Source: Cheiracanthium punctorium (Eukaryota; Arthropoda; Arachnida; Araneae; Cheiracanthiidae). From it: 64,000 nucleotides of DNA. This document shows, piece by piece, positions 1-13,000 of the stretch. Made by a program: the position numbers and the translations under genes. The notes beneath the pieces are model-generated. The model saw nothing but the letters and a program-made list of their open reading frames with translations. It did not search any database and was not told the origin of the DNA. The number at the start of each line of letters is the position of its first letter. Position 1 is the stretch's first letter. The stretch is taken from NCBI GenBank assembly GCA_038373885.1, contig JAWZYV010014436.1, forward strand, positions 1 to 64,000, read 5' to 3'.

Positions 1-1930
1 AAAAAAGTGTTATACTATAAAAAAAAAATACTTAATAAATCCCCCAAAAAACCCACCTGGGTTGGGGGTTAAAAAAAAAAAAAAATGGCGTTTTTTAAAA
101 CCCTGCATAAAACTGAGTATTATTTCACAGAATTCATATTTTTATTATAATCTATATATTATACTTAGTTAAACTTAGTGCTCAAATGTAATATAAATAA
201 AAATATCATCAATTTTTAACTAAAATTTATTTTATGTTTTAAATTAACTGGAAAAAAAAGAAGACTGAATTCTATTTTTCCCACTTTAGGTGGCAAAAGC
301 CTATTTTTGCAAGGGTGGTTTTTGTTGGAATATGTAAAAACAAACTAAATATATTTTATCTGTTTAGCTAAATTATAGTATATTAAAACTTTATTTTCAT
401 TAAGTCTAAGTATTTTTTAAACTTAAAGTTCCCTTAACCCTAAAGTAAAATATCTAAAGTTTCCCTTCCCCCAATAAGTTTTCCAACCATCCTCACCAAA
501 GTCCTAACAATGCTTTTGTGGTATGCTGTGGAATATAACAGACTTATTTTTATTATGCATATGCCTGTTTTCTTTTATACACAAAAGCTCTAAAATAACA
601 TTTACCTTTTAAAATAGTCTTGTAAAATGTTTAACTTAATTTAAAACAGCATTTAAATTAAAGGCAGTAGTATTTAAAGTAAAAATAAACTACTTCTAAG
701 TTACTTCCAATCATTATATAAAGTTAAAATAGTCTTAAATTATCATACTAAAATAACTTGCTTCACCATCTGACATACTGTAGATGTAAACAAACCATGA
801 GTTGCCACTTAATAATAACTAAATGTTTATAAAATTATTCCATTGGCTGAAAGCTGTGACTTCATCTTTGATGTGTCACATCATCTAAATAAAACCAGAA
901 ATGACTTTAATTTTCTTTCCAGGTTTGGAAAGTATGCAAATTTGAGCTTGTGAAGCATAGGCAGGGTAGTATAAAAGGAGGTGTTGGTTTTGGTTGTCCA
1001 GCAGTGTAGTGCAGTACAGTGCAGTTCTGAACCCAGTGCAGATGTGTTGTGGTAGGCCTGAAAAAGGCAAATGAAAGGCTGGGCCTTGTTATGTTTTTTT
1101 GTGGAAGCTCTTGTGATGACCAGTTTTTGAGACTGGTAGAAGCCATTTTTAGTGACCAGTAAATGGTGACCTTTGCAAGTAAAATAGAAGTTTTTTTTGT
1201 ACCTCCCTTTTCTGGCTATCCTGCTCATGCTGGTAAATTTTGAAACAAATCTTTTTCTTGTATTTCTGTCTTATGACTGGATGAACCTTTTATTCTTCAT
1301 AAATAAATTGTTTTTGTCATTCAAGAACTTGTCTTCATTTTGATCCACGCTATACCTCTGATACAAAATTGACATCAAAATTTACAGTAAAAAATAAATG
1401 GAAGTTAAATTTGAAAGTACCAGGCTCTGCTAACCCCAACAGTTTTCACAAGGTACTTTCCACAGTTTTTTCCACTTATGGCAAAAATTTGCCAGCCCTG
1501 TCATACAACATTGATAGAAGATCACTATAGCATAAACATGGACACAAACAAAAAAAATAAACATTCAAATATGAAAAGGACTGATTTGTGAACGAATCGG
1601 TCATTTCTAACATTTAATTAGATCGTAACCTGACCTTTTTTTTAGCATATTATTGATTAATTGTTCTTAATAGCACAAATTCAGCAGCTATTTTAGACTA
1701 ATTTACTTTGTCTTCTTCTTTTTTTTTTTTTTTTTTTTTGAGGAGTACAAGGAGGGAAGGAGACAAAAACCTTATGAGATGAAAAGATTTTGTAAGTATC
1801 AATGCACATCAGTTGCATTCAATTGACAGCTTTGAAGTGACTGAACAAATGAGAATTAATTACTACTTGGCATTGAGTTTCCATTTTAACTTACAACTGA
1901 CGTTCTTACACACATTTTCATGAAAAGAAA
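1..1930. other. AT-rich non-coding stretch
   Basis: No convincing gene is visible. A 115-codon minus-strand reading frame (881-1228) has low-complexity composition and no recognisable domain, and I do not call it. There is an A-rich run near 70-85 and a 20-nt T run near 1720-1740. Downstream exons of the minus-strand RWD gene would be expected in this direction, but I could not identify any. Confidence 0.5.
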
Positions 1931-2752
1931 GGACTATATTCCGTATCCAGTGCTGTTTACATATCGATGATTCTTTACATGTTTCATTTGGTGATCGTTC
2001 TGGCGCTGTCGTGGGCGATGCACAGCAGGAGTGAAGTACCCTGCCAATAGTAGTATGACTGGCAACCATAAAGAAACGTGAATCGTATTGTTAGTTTGGG
2101 AATTTGAAATTGTTTCATGTTATGGATGGAAGGAAATGAAATATGTTATGTTATTGTGTGAATAGAATGTGTGTGTGTTTGTTAGAAATATGGTGTTAAT
2201 ACAATATAAAGCTCTATATAAAACTAAATAAAAGAAAGCATGCTGGTTTTACATTATAAGCCGGTGGGTATTAGGGGCATTTCATATGTTTAAGGTTTTT
2301 AATGTGAGTTTTAAATTGATATTTGATGTTTTCTTAAGTGCTATTTATGTGCTATTCTAATCATACTGACTTCTTATGAAGTGTGCAACTAGGTTGTTTA
2401 ATCCACTGATGTTTTTTTGAGTTGAAAACGGGACAGTGTTTGCTCAGTTTACATCAGCTGTACAACTAGGTTGCTTAATCCACTGCAGTTTTTTTAGTTA
2501 AAAACGGTCCACTGTTTGCTCATTTTAAATTGCCTGTTACTGAATTTGCAGACATTTGTTTGGTTAAATATGGAAGGTGTATTTTGTTTTAATGTTTTTG
2601 TTAGTAGAATATATGTGCAATTTTAATGTGTTAAAATAATTTGCTGATCGTGCAAGATGGTTGGCAACAGTTGCTGGGGCTTGGCAATCGCCAAGCTCCA
2701 GCAACTGTCACCATGTTTACATGGAGTGCGCACCATCTTATATGATTTTACC
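1931..2752 (+). repeat. Dispersed hairpin-bearing repeat, copy 1
   Basis: First of three full copies of an unclassified family (others at 3803-4893 and, inverted, 61299-62674). All begin with GGACTATATTCCGTA and end near TGATTTTACC. This copy has only two of the internal ~75-bp units (near 2383 and 2459) and a perfect-looking stem-loop near 2660-2712. No coding capacity, no obvious terminal inverted repeats and no clear target duplication were seen. It could be a non-autonomous DNA element or a solo LTR. Confidence 0.75.
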
Positions 2753-2792
2753 AAAAGAAATTGATAAATCATAACTTTGTCAGGGTAGTACG

Positions 2793-2954
2793 CAGGGACG
2801 TACCCAGGGGGGTGGTCCAGGGGGTCCGGACCCCCCCCCCAAAAAAATTTCAGTTTTTGTTAACAAAATAAGAATTATGAATTCTTTTTGTGAAAAATTC
2901 TGCCTTTTTCACCATTTGGACCCCCTCCGAAATTTTTTTCTGGGTACGTCCTTG
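2793..2954. mobile_element. hAT-type MITE (162 bp)
   Basis: Inverted ends CAGGGACGTACCCAG and CTGGGTACGTCCTTG are flanked by the perfect 8-bp duplication GTAGTACG (2785-2792 and 2955-2962). An 8-bp duplication with CAG-type ends is the hAT signature. A C-run follows the left end. It belongs to the same group as the elements at 30958 and 38620. Confidence 0.9.
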
Positions 2955-3072
2955 GTAGTACGTATGTAGGTTATGTATTAAATGTGACCCTAAAATAACA
3001 ATATGTAAAATGTGAAAGTTATATTCACAGATTTAATGACCATTCTTAAAAATAGAGCAGTAAAACCCTTAC

Positions 3073-3186
3073 CTGTAAAAGAACATTTTTGTCAGGTTCA
3101 TCTGAAATTTCAACAGAAAACGAGTTATCACTTTCTATAGTTATTTTCTCATCGTATATAGCAGTCAAAGCTTCCATCTCATCAGC
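3073..3186 (-). CDS. RWD-domain protein, coding exon 2
   Basis: A 114-nt minus-strand exon with a clean acceptor (TTTTTAG, 3187-3188 on the plus strand) and donor (CAG|GTAAGG, 3071-3072). It encodes 38 residues without a stop, including ADEMEALTAIYDE and later SFSVEISDEPD. The E-x-E-A-L-x-x-I-Y pattern is the opening helix of the RWD fold found in IMPACT, GCN2, RNF14, RNF25 and RWDD proteins. Both ends are phase 0 and it joins in frame to the 14-codon exon at 5843-5884. The paralogue cannot be decided because the rest of the domain, including the YPxxxP segment, is not visible. RWD domains mediate protein-protein contacts. Confidence 0.75.
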
Positions 3187-3802
3187 CTAAAAATTTTACT
3201 ATGTAAATATATACACATAATTTTTTCATTTGAAATGCAAAATGGTATTTTTGTTTCAATGTAAAAGAGAAAATTTCAATAAATTGATTAAAGATAAACT
3301 TTATTATCAGAGGGCACTTTCCATTCGAAGTTGTCATTTTTAACATTGTAGAATATAGGGTACTCTTTAAAAATAGAAAAGACCTTAAAGAAAATCTATC
3401 AGAATATATCTTTACAAACTATAGTACTATACAATCTTGAGCCACTTGAAATAAAAACCTATAAGAAATATTTAAGGGGGGTTGCTTGGTATACAGACGT
3501 TTTTCACAAAACTTCAAACTTGGCCACATATCTGACTTGGCGACCGGCACCCGCTTATGGTATTATTCCTGCATAATTTGATGGCAAAGGTCTAATAGTT
3601 TAAGTTACGGTCTAAGCTATTAAGTTTTCTTCTTTATTGCGGACTATTCGTAAAAACAGTCAATATGAAAATGCAAGTGAACAGCAGAAAATAACATCTT
3701 CATTGACATTTCTTTTTGGCACATAGTATTAAATACTGAATTTCGTAAAAACCAATAGTCTGTACAATAGTTAAACAGTACTTTTTCTCCATCTAACATT
3801 TG

Positions 3803-4893
3803 GGACTATATTCCGTATACAGTGCATTGTTTACATATCGATGTTTTTGTTTACAAATCCTTGGCGAACACTCTGACGCTAGAGTGAGCGATGCACCACC
3901 AAAGTGCAGTTACCTGCCGGTGGTATTTGTGACTGGCAACCATAAAGAATACGTGTTTCGTCAGGTTTGGGAATTTGAAATTGTTTCTGTTATTGATGGA
4001 AGGGAATGAAATGTGTTATGTTAATATATGAAACGAATTTGTGCGTGTTTGTTAGAAATATAGTGTGATATAAAGCTAAATAAAAGAAAGCATGCTGGTG
4101 TTACGTTATAAGCCGGTGGGTGTTGGGGACATTTCTGAGCGGTTACTTAAAAAAATATAAAGGTAAGTGCTCTTTTTTAACGAATCTTTGCAATGTTTAA
4201 GGTTTTTAATGTGAATTTTAAATTGATATTGGATGTGTTTATGTTTTCGTAAGTGCTATTTACGTGCTATTCTAAAAATACTGACTTTATAAGAGGTGTA
4301 CAACTAGGTTGTTTAATCCACCGATGTTTTTTTGAGTTGAAAACGGGCCAGTGTTTGCCCAGTTTACATTAGCTGTACAACTAGGTTGCTGAATCCACTG
4401 AGGTTTTTTTTAGTTAAAAACGGTCCACTGGTTGCATAGTTTACATAGCTGTACAACTAGGTTGCTGAATCCACTGAGGTTTTTTTAGTTAAAAACGGTC
4501 CACTGGTTGCATAGTTTACATAGCTGTACAACTAGGTTGCTGAATCCACTGAGGTTTTTTTAGTTAAAAACGGTCCACTGGTTGCATAGTTTACATAACT
4601 GTACAACTAAGTTGCTTAATCCACTGTATTTCTTTTAGTTAAAAACGGTCCACTGTTTGCTCATTTTAAATTGCCTGTTACTGAATTTGCAGACGTTCTT
4701 TTGGTTAAATATGGACGTTGTATTTTGTTTTAATGTTTTTGTAAGTGGAATATATGTGCAATTTTAATGTGTTAAAATACTTTGCTGATCGTGCAAAATG
4801 GTTGGCGACAGTCGCTAGAGCTTGGCGGTTGCCAAGCTCCAGCGGCTGTCGCAGTGTTTACATGGGGTGCGCACCGGCTTGTATGATTTTACC
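3803..4893 (+). repeat. Dispersed hairpin-bearing repeat, copy 2
   Basis: Same family as 1931-2752, starting GGACTATATTCCGTA and ending near TGATTTTACC. It is longer because the internal ~75-bp unit is present five times. The terminal third contains the stem-loop at about 4804-4853. It lies in the first intron of the RWD gene. Confidence 0.8.
4296..4660 (+). repeat. Tandem ~75-bp units (five copies)
   Basis: The motif GTACAACTAGGTTG recurs at about 4299, 4374, 4451, 4527 and 4601, each followed by AATCCACTG, a T-run and AAAAACGG(T/G)CCA. Spacing is 74-77 bp. Units 2-4 are nearly identical and the outer units are more diverged, as expected for recent expansion from the middle. The related copies hold two units (1931-2752) and about six (61299-62674). 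Confidence 0.85.
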
Positions 4894-5276
4894 AACATTT
4901 GAATACAGTATACAATACAACTGCAATCATGAAATGTTTTATTAAATAAAAGAACACCTTATCATACTTTTTATGAAGATTTCATAAAAAATCAGAGCTG
5001 CAAACTAGCATGAGCATGTTCAGGGGCAGGATTGCAGCAAGAAGCATATTTTGATGCAACTTTGAAGGAATCGCATGTAGGAGCATGATTACCCTCTGCA
5101 AAAAGAAAACCACCTTCAAATGCCAGAGTGTAGCATGTCGGGGCGGCCTTCGCGTGAGCTGTTTTGCGACCTATACTAAACCAACTTAAAAATTTGATGA
5201 AATTCTATTAAAGAATGTGGTCCATTTTTCTACAGACCTAAGAATCATTTTTGTAAGGTTATACATGTGTCCTTCA

Positions 5277-5697
5277 CAGGGGCGTAGCCAGGGGTGGCTA
5301 ATGGGGCTGAAGCCAACACCGAAATATGAAGAAAATTACGTATTCGAGGATAAAATTGAAAGCCTTGATATCCCAATGTTACGTTTGGAAAGTTCCCAGT
5401 GAGAAATTTGAGGTTCAGCGATAGACCTACGCCAAATTTAATTTTTTTTTCTAATGTGTATGTGTCTTTTTCAGTTTGCAAAGATTTTACATTCGATTTA
5501 TGAATTTCTTAAAATTTTCTTTCTTCCTTTTATTCAATTCATTTTTATATGCGAAGACTTTTAGGCAAAATAAAAGGGGGAGCATTCAACTTTCCTCCCC
5601 AAACAAAGATCTATTACATCGATTTTTATAAGTTAGATTGCATTCTAGTTTTTGAGTTCTCGGCCATCCACGTAAAAAATCCCAGGCTACGCTACTG
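5277..5697. mobile_element. Degraded hAT-type element
   Basis: The left end CAGGGGCGTAGCCAGG and the right end CAGGCTACGCTACTG are inverted with a few mismatches. The flanking 8-mers GTCCTTCA and GTTCATCG agree at only 5 of 8 positions, so this is an old copy or a chance pairing of two related ends. No coding capacity. Confidence 0.45.
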
Positions 5698-5842
5698 GTT
5701 CATCGCTACAAAGTTAAGATAGTGGAAATCTTCACTCTCCATAAGAAATTCAAGGCAAAACTAATTCATTAATAGGAAATTAATCACTAATTAAAAAAAT
5801 ATCTGCAGTAAAAGGTATGCAACAAAACAAATATCTACATAC

Positions 5843-5884
5843 TTGAAGCGAAGAATTAGCAAGTATGCCTTTTTGTCTATCCAT
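5843..5884 (-). CDS. RWD-domain protein, start-codon exon
   Basis: The ATG at 5882-5884 (minus strand) opens MDRQKGILANSSLQ and ends at a CAA|GTATGT donor. The exon is exactly 14 codons and phase 0, so it fuses in frame to the RWD exon at 3073-3186. Many RWD proteins have a similarly short N-terminal lead before the conserved E-x-E-A-L segment. The assignment rests on frame and splice-site agreement; a transcript would settle it. The promoter probably lies between here and the hAT element beginning at 6089, which is only about 200 bp upstream. Confidence 0.55.
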
Positions 5885-6088
5885 TTCTGAGACAAAACAT
5901 AAAAGTAATTGTTCAAATCGGACTATTTAAGATAAAAGTAAAATAATGCTTTTTTTTTTTTTTTTCTTTGAAAGCTTGACCAATTTTAACTTCTACTGCA
6001 AAGATAATAGCTTCATTCAACGTGTTTCAAAAATAACCTCTCCGTAAAACATAAAACGTGTAATTGTTTACGTACGATTTGTACTTAT

Positions 6089-8999
6089 CAGGGAGTAATA
6101 GGGGGAAGGAGAGAAAGCGAAACGTTTGAGAAACGTCAACTCCGCCGCACACAAAAAGGAGGCGCAACGATCGACCTCCTCCCGTGTTTAGCATTACTCC
6201 CTATGAGCAAATGAGCCAATTATGCATTTTATAAAAAGGAAAACATATTTTAACGTAAAATATGAAACAAAAATAACTCTACTTGAGTACTTTTATTAAT
6301 AAAACACAGTTTTGTATTTTTTCCGAACCTTTTTCTAGGCGAATTTAAGCAAGAATTTATTTATCGACAACCGAAACTTACCGACGGCGGCTTCCACCGA
6401 AGCAGACGACAGGGAGGGAGAATTTACCAGGGAGGGAAACCTACCGACGACCTCCTTTTTTATGGTGCCGCAGTGAACAAACATTTTTACGGCATGAAAA
6501 TATGGGCCTTCCGTTCTCTCGGCGTTTCGCTTCGCCGCCACAATAGGGATGAATTTAGTCAACAGGGAGTATTATGGAATGGGTTATGATCTCTCTGAAT
6601 TCCGTTTCTTACTCGCAAATGAGAACAATATATATATTGATGCTCATACATGGTTTTTATATTCTCCCCCCCCCCCGTGTTTTATATAAATAAATCAACA
6701 ATCGAAATTAGTGTTCCTAATTTTCATGCTGAATTTCAGTGAGGTAATTACGGCATGAAAATTTTGTCTAGGTATTTTATTTGTTCGGGCCCAGGCCTAG
6801 GGCCTCAACATTTGAAGGTCCAAAAAAACTAAAAGCACAATTCAAATTTTCTTAATTTTTCTTGTTTTTTTTTTCTTTTAGATGGCAGATTTTTATATAC
6901 CCTTTCAAATTTTTCCAAACAATATTTTAAACAAATTGCTAATCTACTTGATGACTAGACGGCATTTATAACCAAAGGGTTTGAAAAAAGTTGTAAATTC
7001 TTAGTTATTTTATGTACAGCTTGAATTTGTTCATTAAATTCATCATGAAAAATAATAGATGATTGCCATTTTGGGAGAAAAAAAAATCCAAAACTAGGGC
7101 ATTTACAGTAATTGACTTTTGCAAATTTCATGCTATACCTACATCAGTGTTCGGGGGCCAAAGTCCAAGTTGCGCTTATAGTCAAGAATTTTTTTAATTG
7201 GGCCCTGGATTTGTTGTTAATTATAGTTGATCTGGAAGAAATTTTGCATTGGGGAGTATAAGGTAAGTTCTTTTAAAGTAGCACTTGAAAGAAATAATAA
7301 ATGTATAGAATGGAGGTTTCTTTTATTCTTTGATGATGAACAATTCTTTTGTAGTAAGTTTTATTTTTCAAACATATTCATATTTTAGAAGCCAAGATTT
7401 GGTAATTTTAGTTATTATTATTTTTTTATGTTCAAACTGTAATAATTTAAGGCAGGGGCGTAGCCAGAAATTTTTCAGGGGGGGTGTCCAAAAATGATCT
7501 TTTTGTAGCAGATTGGCACATCAGGATTGATTTGGCACAATTTGGAGCAGCTGGCACATCCCTGAGAATTTCGTTTAACCCTTTGAGGCGCAACACTTTC
7601 CCAATGCTGAAAAAAAGGAAGCCGTTGCCATCCCTCGACTTAATCACCAGCAAGATGGCGGACGATCGTCACATCGCGTGCCACAGATCTAGGGACCCAC
7701 TTTTTGCCGACAGCTGGCTGTGCCGGGCACAGCCATCTACGAAAAAAAGGGTCTCTAGATCTGTCTAGAGAAGATTGAACGGCTGCCCTTTTTTCAGCAT
7801 TGGGCAATCTATCCAGCTGTTCTCGCATTCTTCCATTTTTCGGCAGATGTCAGTGCTGTTAAAAATAATCGTGACCATTTTTTACGGGAAATGACGTGCT
7901 AAAAAGTAAAGGATTCTCGTGGAGCTATGTCACCCGCAACTATTTTTTATAGAAATCAAATCTATTCTTTGTGACTGGCAACAGTCAAAACGTCAGAGTT
8001 GGGTGTTCCCAGAGCGGGAACACTGCGCGTTAAAGGGTTAAGTGTGAAACATGTTATTTATTAAATAAGTTATTTATGAGAGAGACGTGTGCTTTAATGC
8101 AGATGCTTTTATCTTATGACTTCCACTGAATTAGTTTGGGTATGATGCAATAATATTCATTTTAAAATTTGGGAGGATTGAATTTATACTAATTTACTTA
8201 ATATTTTTAGCTCTTTTTCAAGTATGCAATCTGTTTGCCTTATGTAACTCAGGTAGAAAATTGAGATTAAAGTTTGTTTTTATTTGTTGTGGTGATTCAT
8301 ATGGAAAAAACAAATTACTATAAAAATATGTTAGCTTTGATTTCTTTCCTTTTCCTTTCTTTCTTTCTTTTACTTATTTATTTATTTTTATTAGTAAAGA
8401 AAAAATTTAGGCAATACGAATTTTCAGGAAAAAAAATAATAAAATATTATTTTGAATATTTTAGTCCCAATTTTTTCTACAAACTTTCTGGGTCACTCTC
8501 TGAACTGCAGAACACGAGGTAGTCTAAATCAGAATTACTACTACTAACAGAGAGTATTGTGTCTGTGCATTCCTTTGATAGGTCATGCTCAGATGTAGAA
8601 GCAGAATTTGAAAGTATAAAACAGAATCAAACTTAAATTTTATTCATGTAGATTACAATGTTAGAATTATGACTTATATTTTTTGTTTAAATAGTACAGA
8701 AATTGACTAATAAAAGAAAATATAGAAAGCTCAAATATGTTCCATGAAAAATTGTCTTTTTGACATTGAAAATTTTCCGGAAAAACATAGTCGAAAATTT
8801 CCTGGAAACGAACAGCGACAAAGGAACAAGAGGTGGAAAGGCGGGAAAACTGAAACCGGTTGGGGAAGGGGTAGGAGGAAGCAGACGACAGACAGGGAGG
8901 ATTTTTATTGCAGCGCCATCTTTTTCTGCCGAAAATTGTTGACGGAAATCCCTGCCTGCTGCCATACAACGTTTATCTCCTTCCCCCTATTACTCCCTG
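6089..8999. mobile_element. hAT-type element, non-autonomous, 2.9 kb
   Basis: The terminal inverted repeat begins CAGGGAGTAATAGGGGGAAG and runs about 24 bp at both ends. It is flanked by the perfect 8-bp duplication GTACTTAT (6081-6088 and 9000-9007). No transposase is recognisable. The interior carries GC-richer arms (6089-6570 and 8750-8999), a half element starting CAGGGGCGTAGCC near 7454 and a complete piggyBac MITE (7579-8037). Confidence 0.88.
7579..8037. mobile_element. piggyBac-type MITE (459 bp)
   Basis: The ends CCCTTTGAGGCGCAAC and (inverted) CCCTTTAACGCGCAGT are flanked by TTAA on both sides (7575-7578 and 8038-8041), the target required by piggyBac transposases. Between them is a long imperfect palindrome around 7686-7770 whose outer arms are AGATCTAGGGACCC and GGGTCTCTAGATCT. 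No transposase is encoded. It sits inside the 2.9 kb hAT element and is therefore younger. Confidence 0.85.
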
Positions 9000-9007
9000 G
9001 TACTTAT

Positions 9008-10079
9008 GCCGTGTTCGATACCAACGATACCAACAGCTCATGTACCAGTACTTTTCTAATATCGAATTTATCGATTATGAATTGGACACCTGTGAACTTT
9101 TCCCAAACATTTCCCTGAACCTAAACCGGAAGGGAAAATGCGAACAAAGAAAATTTCCCTTTTCTGCCGCTCGGGAGGTTGGCGCTGCTATCATGAACGA
9201 TGAAGAGAGATTAAAGAGCATGGATACCTGCGATTTCCACACGCTTGCTATCATAGATATAGGAATCCCCCTTGTGCATTTCCTCCCTTGTGCGCAATCT
9301 AGTTCACATCCATGCGTTCGGATTGGTTGGTTCGGATTGGACATGTGCTTCATCCTAACAGGACGGCTTCGTCCCAGCCAAACAAGGAAAACAGAAGAGG
9401 TATTACTATCCCTTCATCGGGGCTTCTAATAATTCCAGGGACCATATCAAATCCATATCGCCAACAAACATATTTCATACGACAGACAAGAAGCCAAAAA
9501 CCAGGCTAGAACTAAAATAAAAAAGGACCCTGAGCTACCCGGGTGACTCCCGGGCTCAAGAATTGTGTCAGTGATGAAGAAGACAGCATGAAGCCATGCA
9601 TAAGAAATGAGAGAGGCGGAGCCTCTCATATAAAAACTCAAGCCCGTCGACTTCAAACTCGGAAGCCGACAGCGGCAGAAGAAAAGCGGGCGAATGCCCG
9701 CAAGGCTTTTCTACTAGAAGTCACTTTCCCCATAATGGACGATATCGATATGACGTCATTTTTCCACCAACACGTGACCTTTCGGCTGTGTTGATGAGTG
9801 GCCCTGTAATCTGATTGGCTGAAGTGTATATTTTCCATCCACACGTGGCTGAAATAGCCTCGTCTCAGTATAAGTTTTAATATGTTAGCACTTTTTAATG
9901 GGAATCTTTGGAGAGATATCTTTTTGCAGTCATGTACAGGTTCCAGAGAGTTATTGAAACATTCGTAGGCAGCACAATACAGAGGTATAATTATTTTTTT
10001 GATTTTGCGCTTATTACCAGGAGTCCAGCACATAAGCCTATGGAGAAATGGTTGTTTGTTTTCCACCGTCACATGACTT
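9008..10079. other. Moderately GC-rich non-coding stretch downstream of the LINE stop
   Basis: This may be partly the 3' UTR of the minus-strand LINE whose ORF2 stops at 10080, but no A-tail or tail repeat is evident. The part at 9165-9235 is a direct copy of 15418-15480 (shared core TTGGCGCTGCTATCATG). The 13-mer CATAGATATAGGA at 9252-9264 recurs at 15368-15380. Overlapping short reading frames here show no domain. Confidence 0.5.
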
Positions 10080-13000
10080 TTAAAGCCTCGAACCCAAGGA
10101 GGCGATATCCTCCATTAGGGAATAATCGGCGGAGCTGGGTATGTTAAGGTCGTTGAACAACTGATTCCGTTCCGAAGAGAGGCGAACGCAGGACAGTAGC
10201 AAGTGGTCAGGTGTTTCATGGGTAAAGCAAGTCGTACAGAGTGGGGAGTCCACCATCTTCATTTGAAAAAGTTTATGCCGCGTAAGGAGGGTTTTAGTCC
10301 GCCACCTAGCTATCAGAGTATCGAGTAGCCTAGAATTTAACCATTTGCAGTACGTGCGGTCCGTAGAGAGGTGCTGAAAGTTGTGACTGTAGTCGCTGTT
10401 TATCCAGGCATAATCAGTCTCCACCCGCCAGTTAGTGCGTATGTGAGACATAATATCCTCGGGGGATATCTTATTTAGGCTGGCGCAGTTATAGAGGCCG
10501 TTACGAGCCAGACTGTCAGCCTGCTCATTCGGAGGGATACCTTTGTGCCCAGGGCACCACACCAGGGAAAATACCTTGTCATTTTTCCCGTTGTATAGAC
10601 AATTATATAACCAGAGGATAACCTTCGGGGATCGCAGAGAAGCAAATCTGAGAGCCTCCAGAACAGACATACTGTCAGTAAGGATAACATATTTGCCCCC
10701 AGAACTAGCGAGGCGAGTAACAGCCACGCAGATAGCGAGGGACTCAGCAGTGAAGACAGAGTCCACTTTAGATACTAAATAGGCTTCTGACAGGCCCGCC
10801 GGGTAAGCTACTGCAGCGACGGACGTTTTCATTGTGTCTTTGGGCGCATCCGTAGCAATTACCATTGTGTCATTGTCCAGGCAATCGTACCACTCGTTCC
10901 AGGCGCCCACCACCATGTTTTGCGGGATAACATGGTTTTGAAAGAACAGCCCCTTGGTAATAATTTCAAAATTTAGAGGGACCCCAGGGGGAGGAGGCCA
11001 GGAAAATCTTAACATGTGGGAGATATCTATATTAAAAAAGTCTAAAAGATCAAGCATAGGCTGGTGCCAGATAGGTTCAGCATTGGGAGCCAGGTGCAAA
11101 GACCTTAATTTATCGCAAATTATATGCCCGGGAGAAAGTGCTAGTTGCCGAATGATAAATTTCTTCGTTAGATAGGAAAGGCGGGCAGCCATGGAGGAGG
11201 CCCCAGCCTCCCTCCTGAGAATGGGGATGGGGGTCCATTTCGGGAGTCCAGTCGCCACGCGGAGCGCAGCGTTGTAGATGACTTCCAAAGTGTTAATCAC
11301 AGAGGGAGGGACGTTGAAAAAAAGGGGGCAGGCGTATTCTAGAAGACTTCTAATTATGGCATTAACTATACAGAGCATGTGGTTACTATTCACGCCACGA
11401 GAAGTGCTAGCGATAGCCTTAAGGTAATTAAGCCTTTTGAACGCTTTAGCACGCAGATACGAGAAAATGGTGGTTAAAGGACAGGTTTCTACTCAGCCAA
11501 ATACCCAGAAATCTAGCCGTGGTATTCCAAGGTATTTCTTGACCCAAGACTTCGAGCGGAGGGCCGGGATCGCGTTTCCGAGAGAAGTTTAACGCTACGC
11601 ATTTACCTTGAGAGATTTTAAGCTCATTTGCATTGCACCATTGGGTAATCCTGTTGAGCACGGTTTGCAACTTTCTACGAACTCTGTTTTCATCAGGCCC
11701 ATTTGCATAAACGACAATGTCGTCCGCGTAAACATTCAACCGGACCCCATCCTCGACGACTTCGAAGATATCACTTATGTACAGCATAAAGAGGAAGGGA
11801 GAAAGAACGCTCCCCTGAGGGACGCCCTGAGAGCAAGGTCTCTGATGCGACATAGTCAATTTCCACCGCACTTGAATCCTACGGTTGCTCAGAAACAAGG
11901 CGATCCAGCGACCAATTTTCCCTCTAATGCCCATACTGGCCATTTTATGGATGAGCCCATCAATCCAGACGCTATCATATGCTGCTTTGATATCGAGGCT
12001 GAGAACCAAAATGAATTCCCGGGCAGCTCGAGCAACATGTATGTCATTTACCAAGTTGCAGAGGGCAGTGGTGCAATCACGGGAAGGCATGAACCCAAAA
12101 TGGGTGGGCTGAAACAGGTTGCGAGCGCCAGCCCAAATCACCAAACGACGAAGCAGTATTCTTTCGAACACCTTTGCACACACCGAGGTTAAGGTGATAG
12201 GTCTATAGGACCCAGTTAAATGAGCGGGTTTTCCAGGTTTTCGAACAGGGATAATTGTACCCAGATTCCAAGAGTCGGGCACCTCACCATTATCCAGGAG
12301 AGAGTTGAACAGGTCCAAAAAGATGCCTTTGCTTGCGGAGGAGAGGCCTTTTAGCAGTTTTGCAGAGATTCCGTCATGCCCGGGGGTTGTGTTCCGAGTT
12401 TTACTCAACGCGGTATCCAGTTCATTCAGCGTGAAAGGGGTGTCCAGAACAGGATCCCCTTCACTAAGGTCATACGGAAGAGGCCGGTGGGCCTCATAAT
12501 TACTAAATTCGTTAAGGAAGGCCTGGGCCTGGTCAGCGCTGGCCGCAATAGGATGCGGACTCCTGAGAACATTATCTCCAAGCGGAGACTCTCTACGAGA
12601 AAGCCCCTTCAATATCTTAAAGATGTGGCCACTAGAGCAGCTATTTCGGCACAAGGAGTCCCAATAACATCTGGAAGTGACTTTTATATGTTTGCGGAGC
12701 CTAGCCGCGGCCTGCTTGTGTTTTTTCCAAAACTCAATGGAGCAATGAGCGCGGGCAAGCCTGCGGAACCTCCTCTTTTGGCCAAGAAGGTACCGACACG
12801 TAGCATCCCACCAAGGGGGGTAAGACGGGCGCCGAGCACCTAACTTATACTTGTTTTCCGACATCGCCTGTTGACTTAGCTGGAGGAGCGCACTATAGGA
12901 CGAGGGGTAATTAGTTTGAAGAAGAGAATCCAGATCCTTACTAGCATTAGCCCACTTCACCGCCGTTTTCGAGGAAGACACTGAGGGCTCACAACCACGA

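Larger units (their letters stand above)
3187..5842 (-). other. Intron 1 of the RWD gene, filled with repeats
   Basis: A 2656-bp intron with GT at 5841-5842 and AG at 3187-3188 (minus strand). About 1.5 kb of it is mobile DNA: repeat copy 2 (3803-4893) and a degraded hAT-type element (5277-5697). The remainder, 3189-3800 and 4894-5270, is AT-rich with nothing recognisable. Confidence 0.65.

Noticed and set aside
881..1228. 115-codon minus-strand frame as a gene
   Set aside because: No domain, alternative frames of similar length overlap it, and no splice or promoter context supports it.
8667..9429. Overlapping frames of 92-173 codons around the right end of the hAT element
   Set aside because: They run across the element border and its target duplication on both strands, with no domain.
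11608..12843. Plus-strand frames of 75-194 codons
   Set aside because: Shadows of the minus-strand LINE ORF2.
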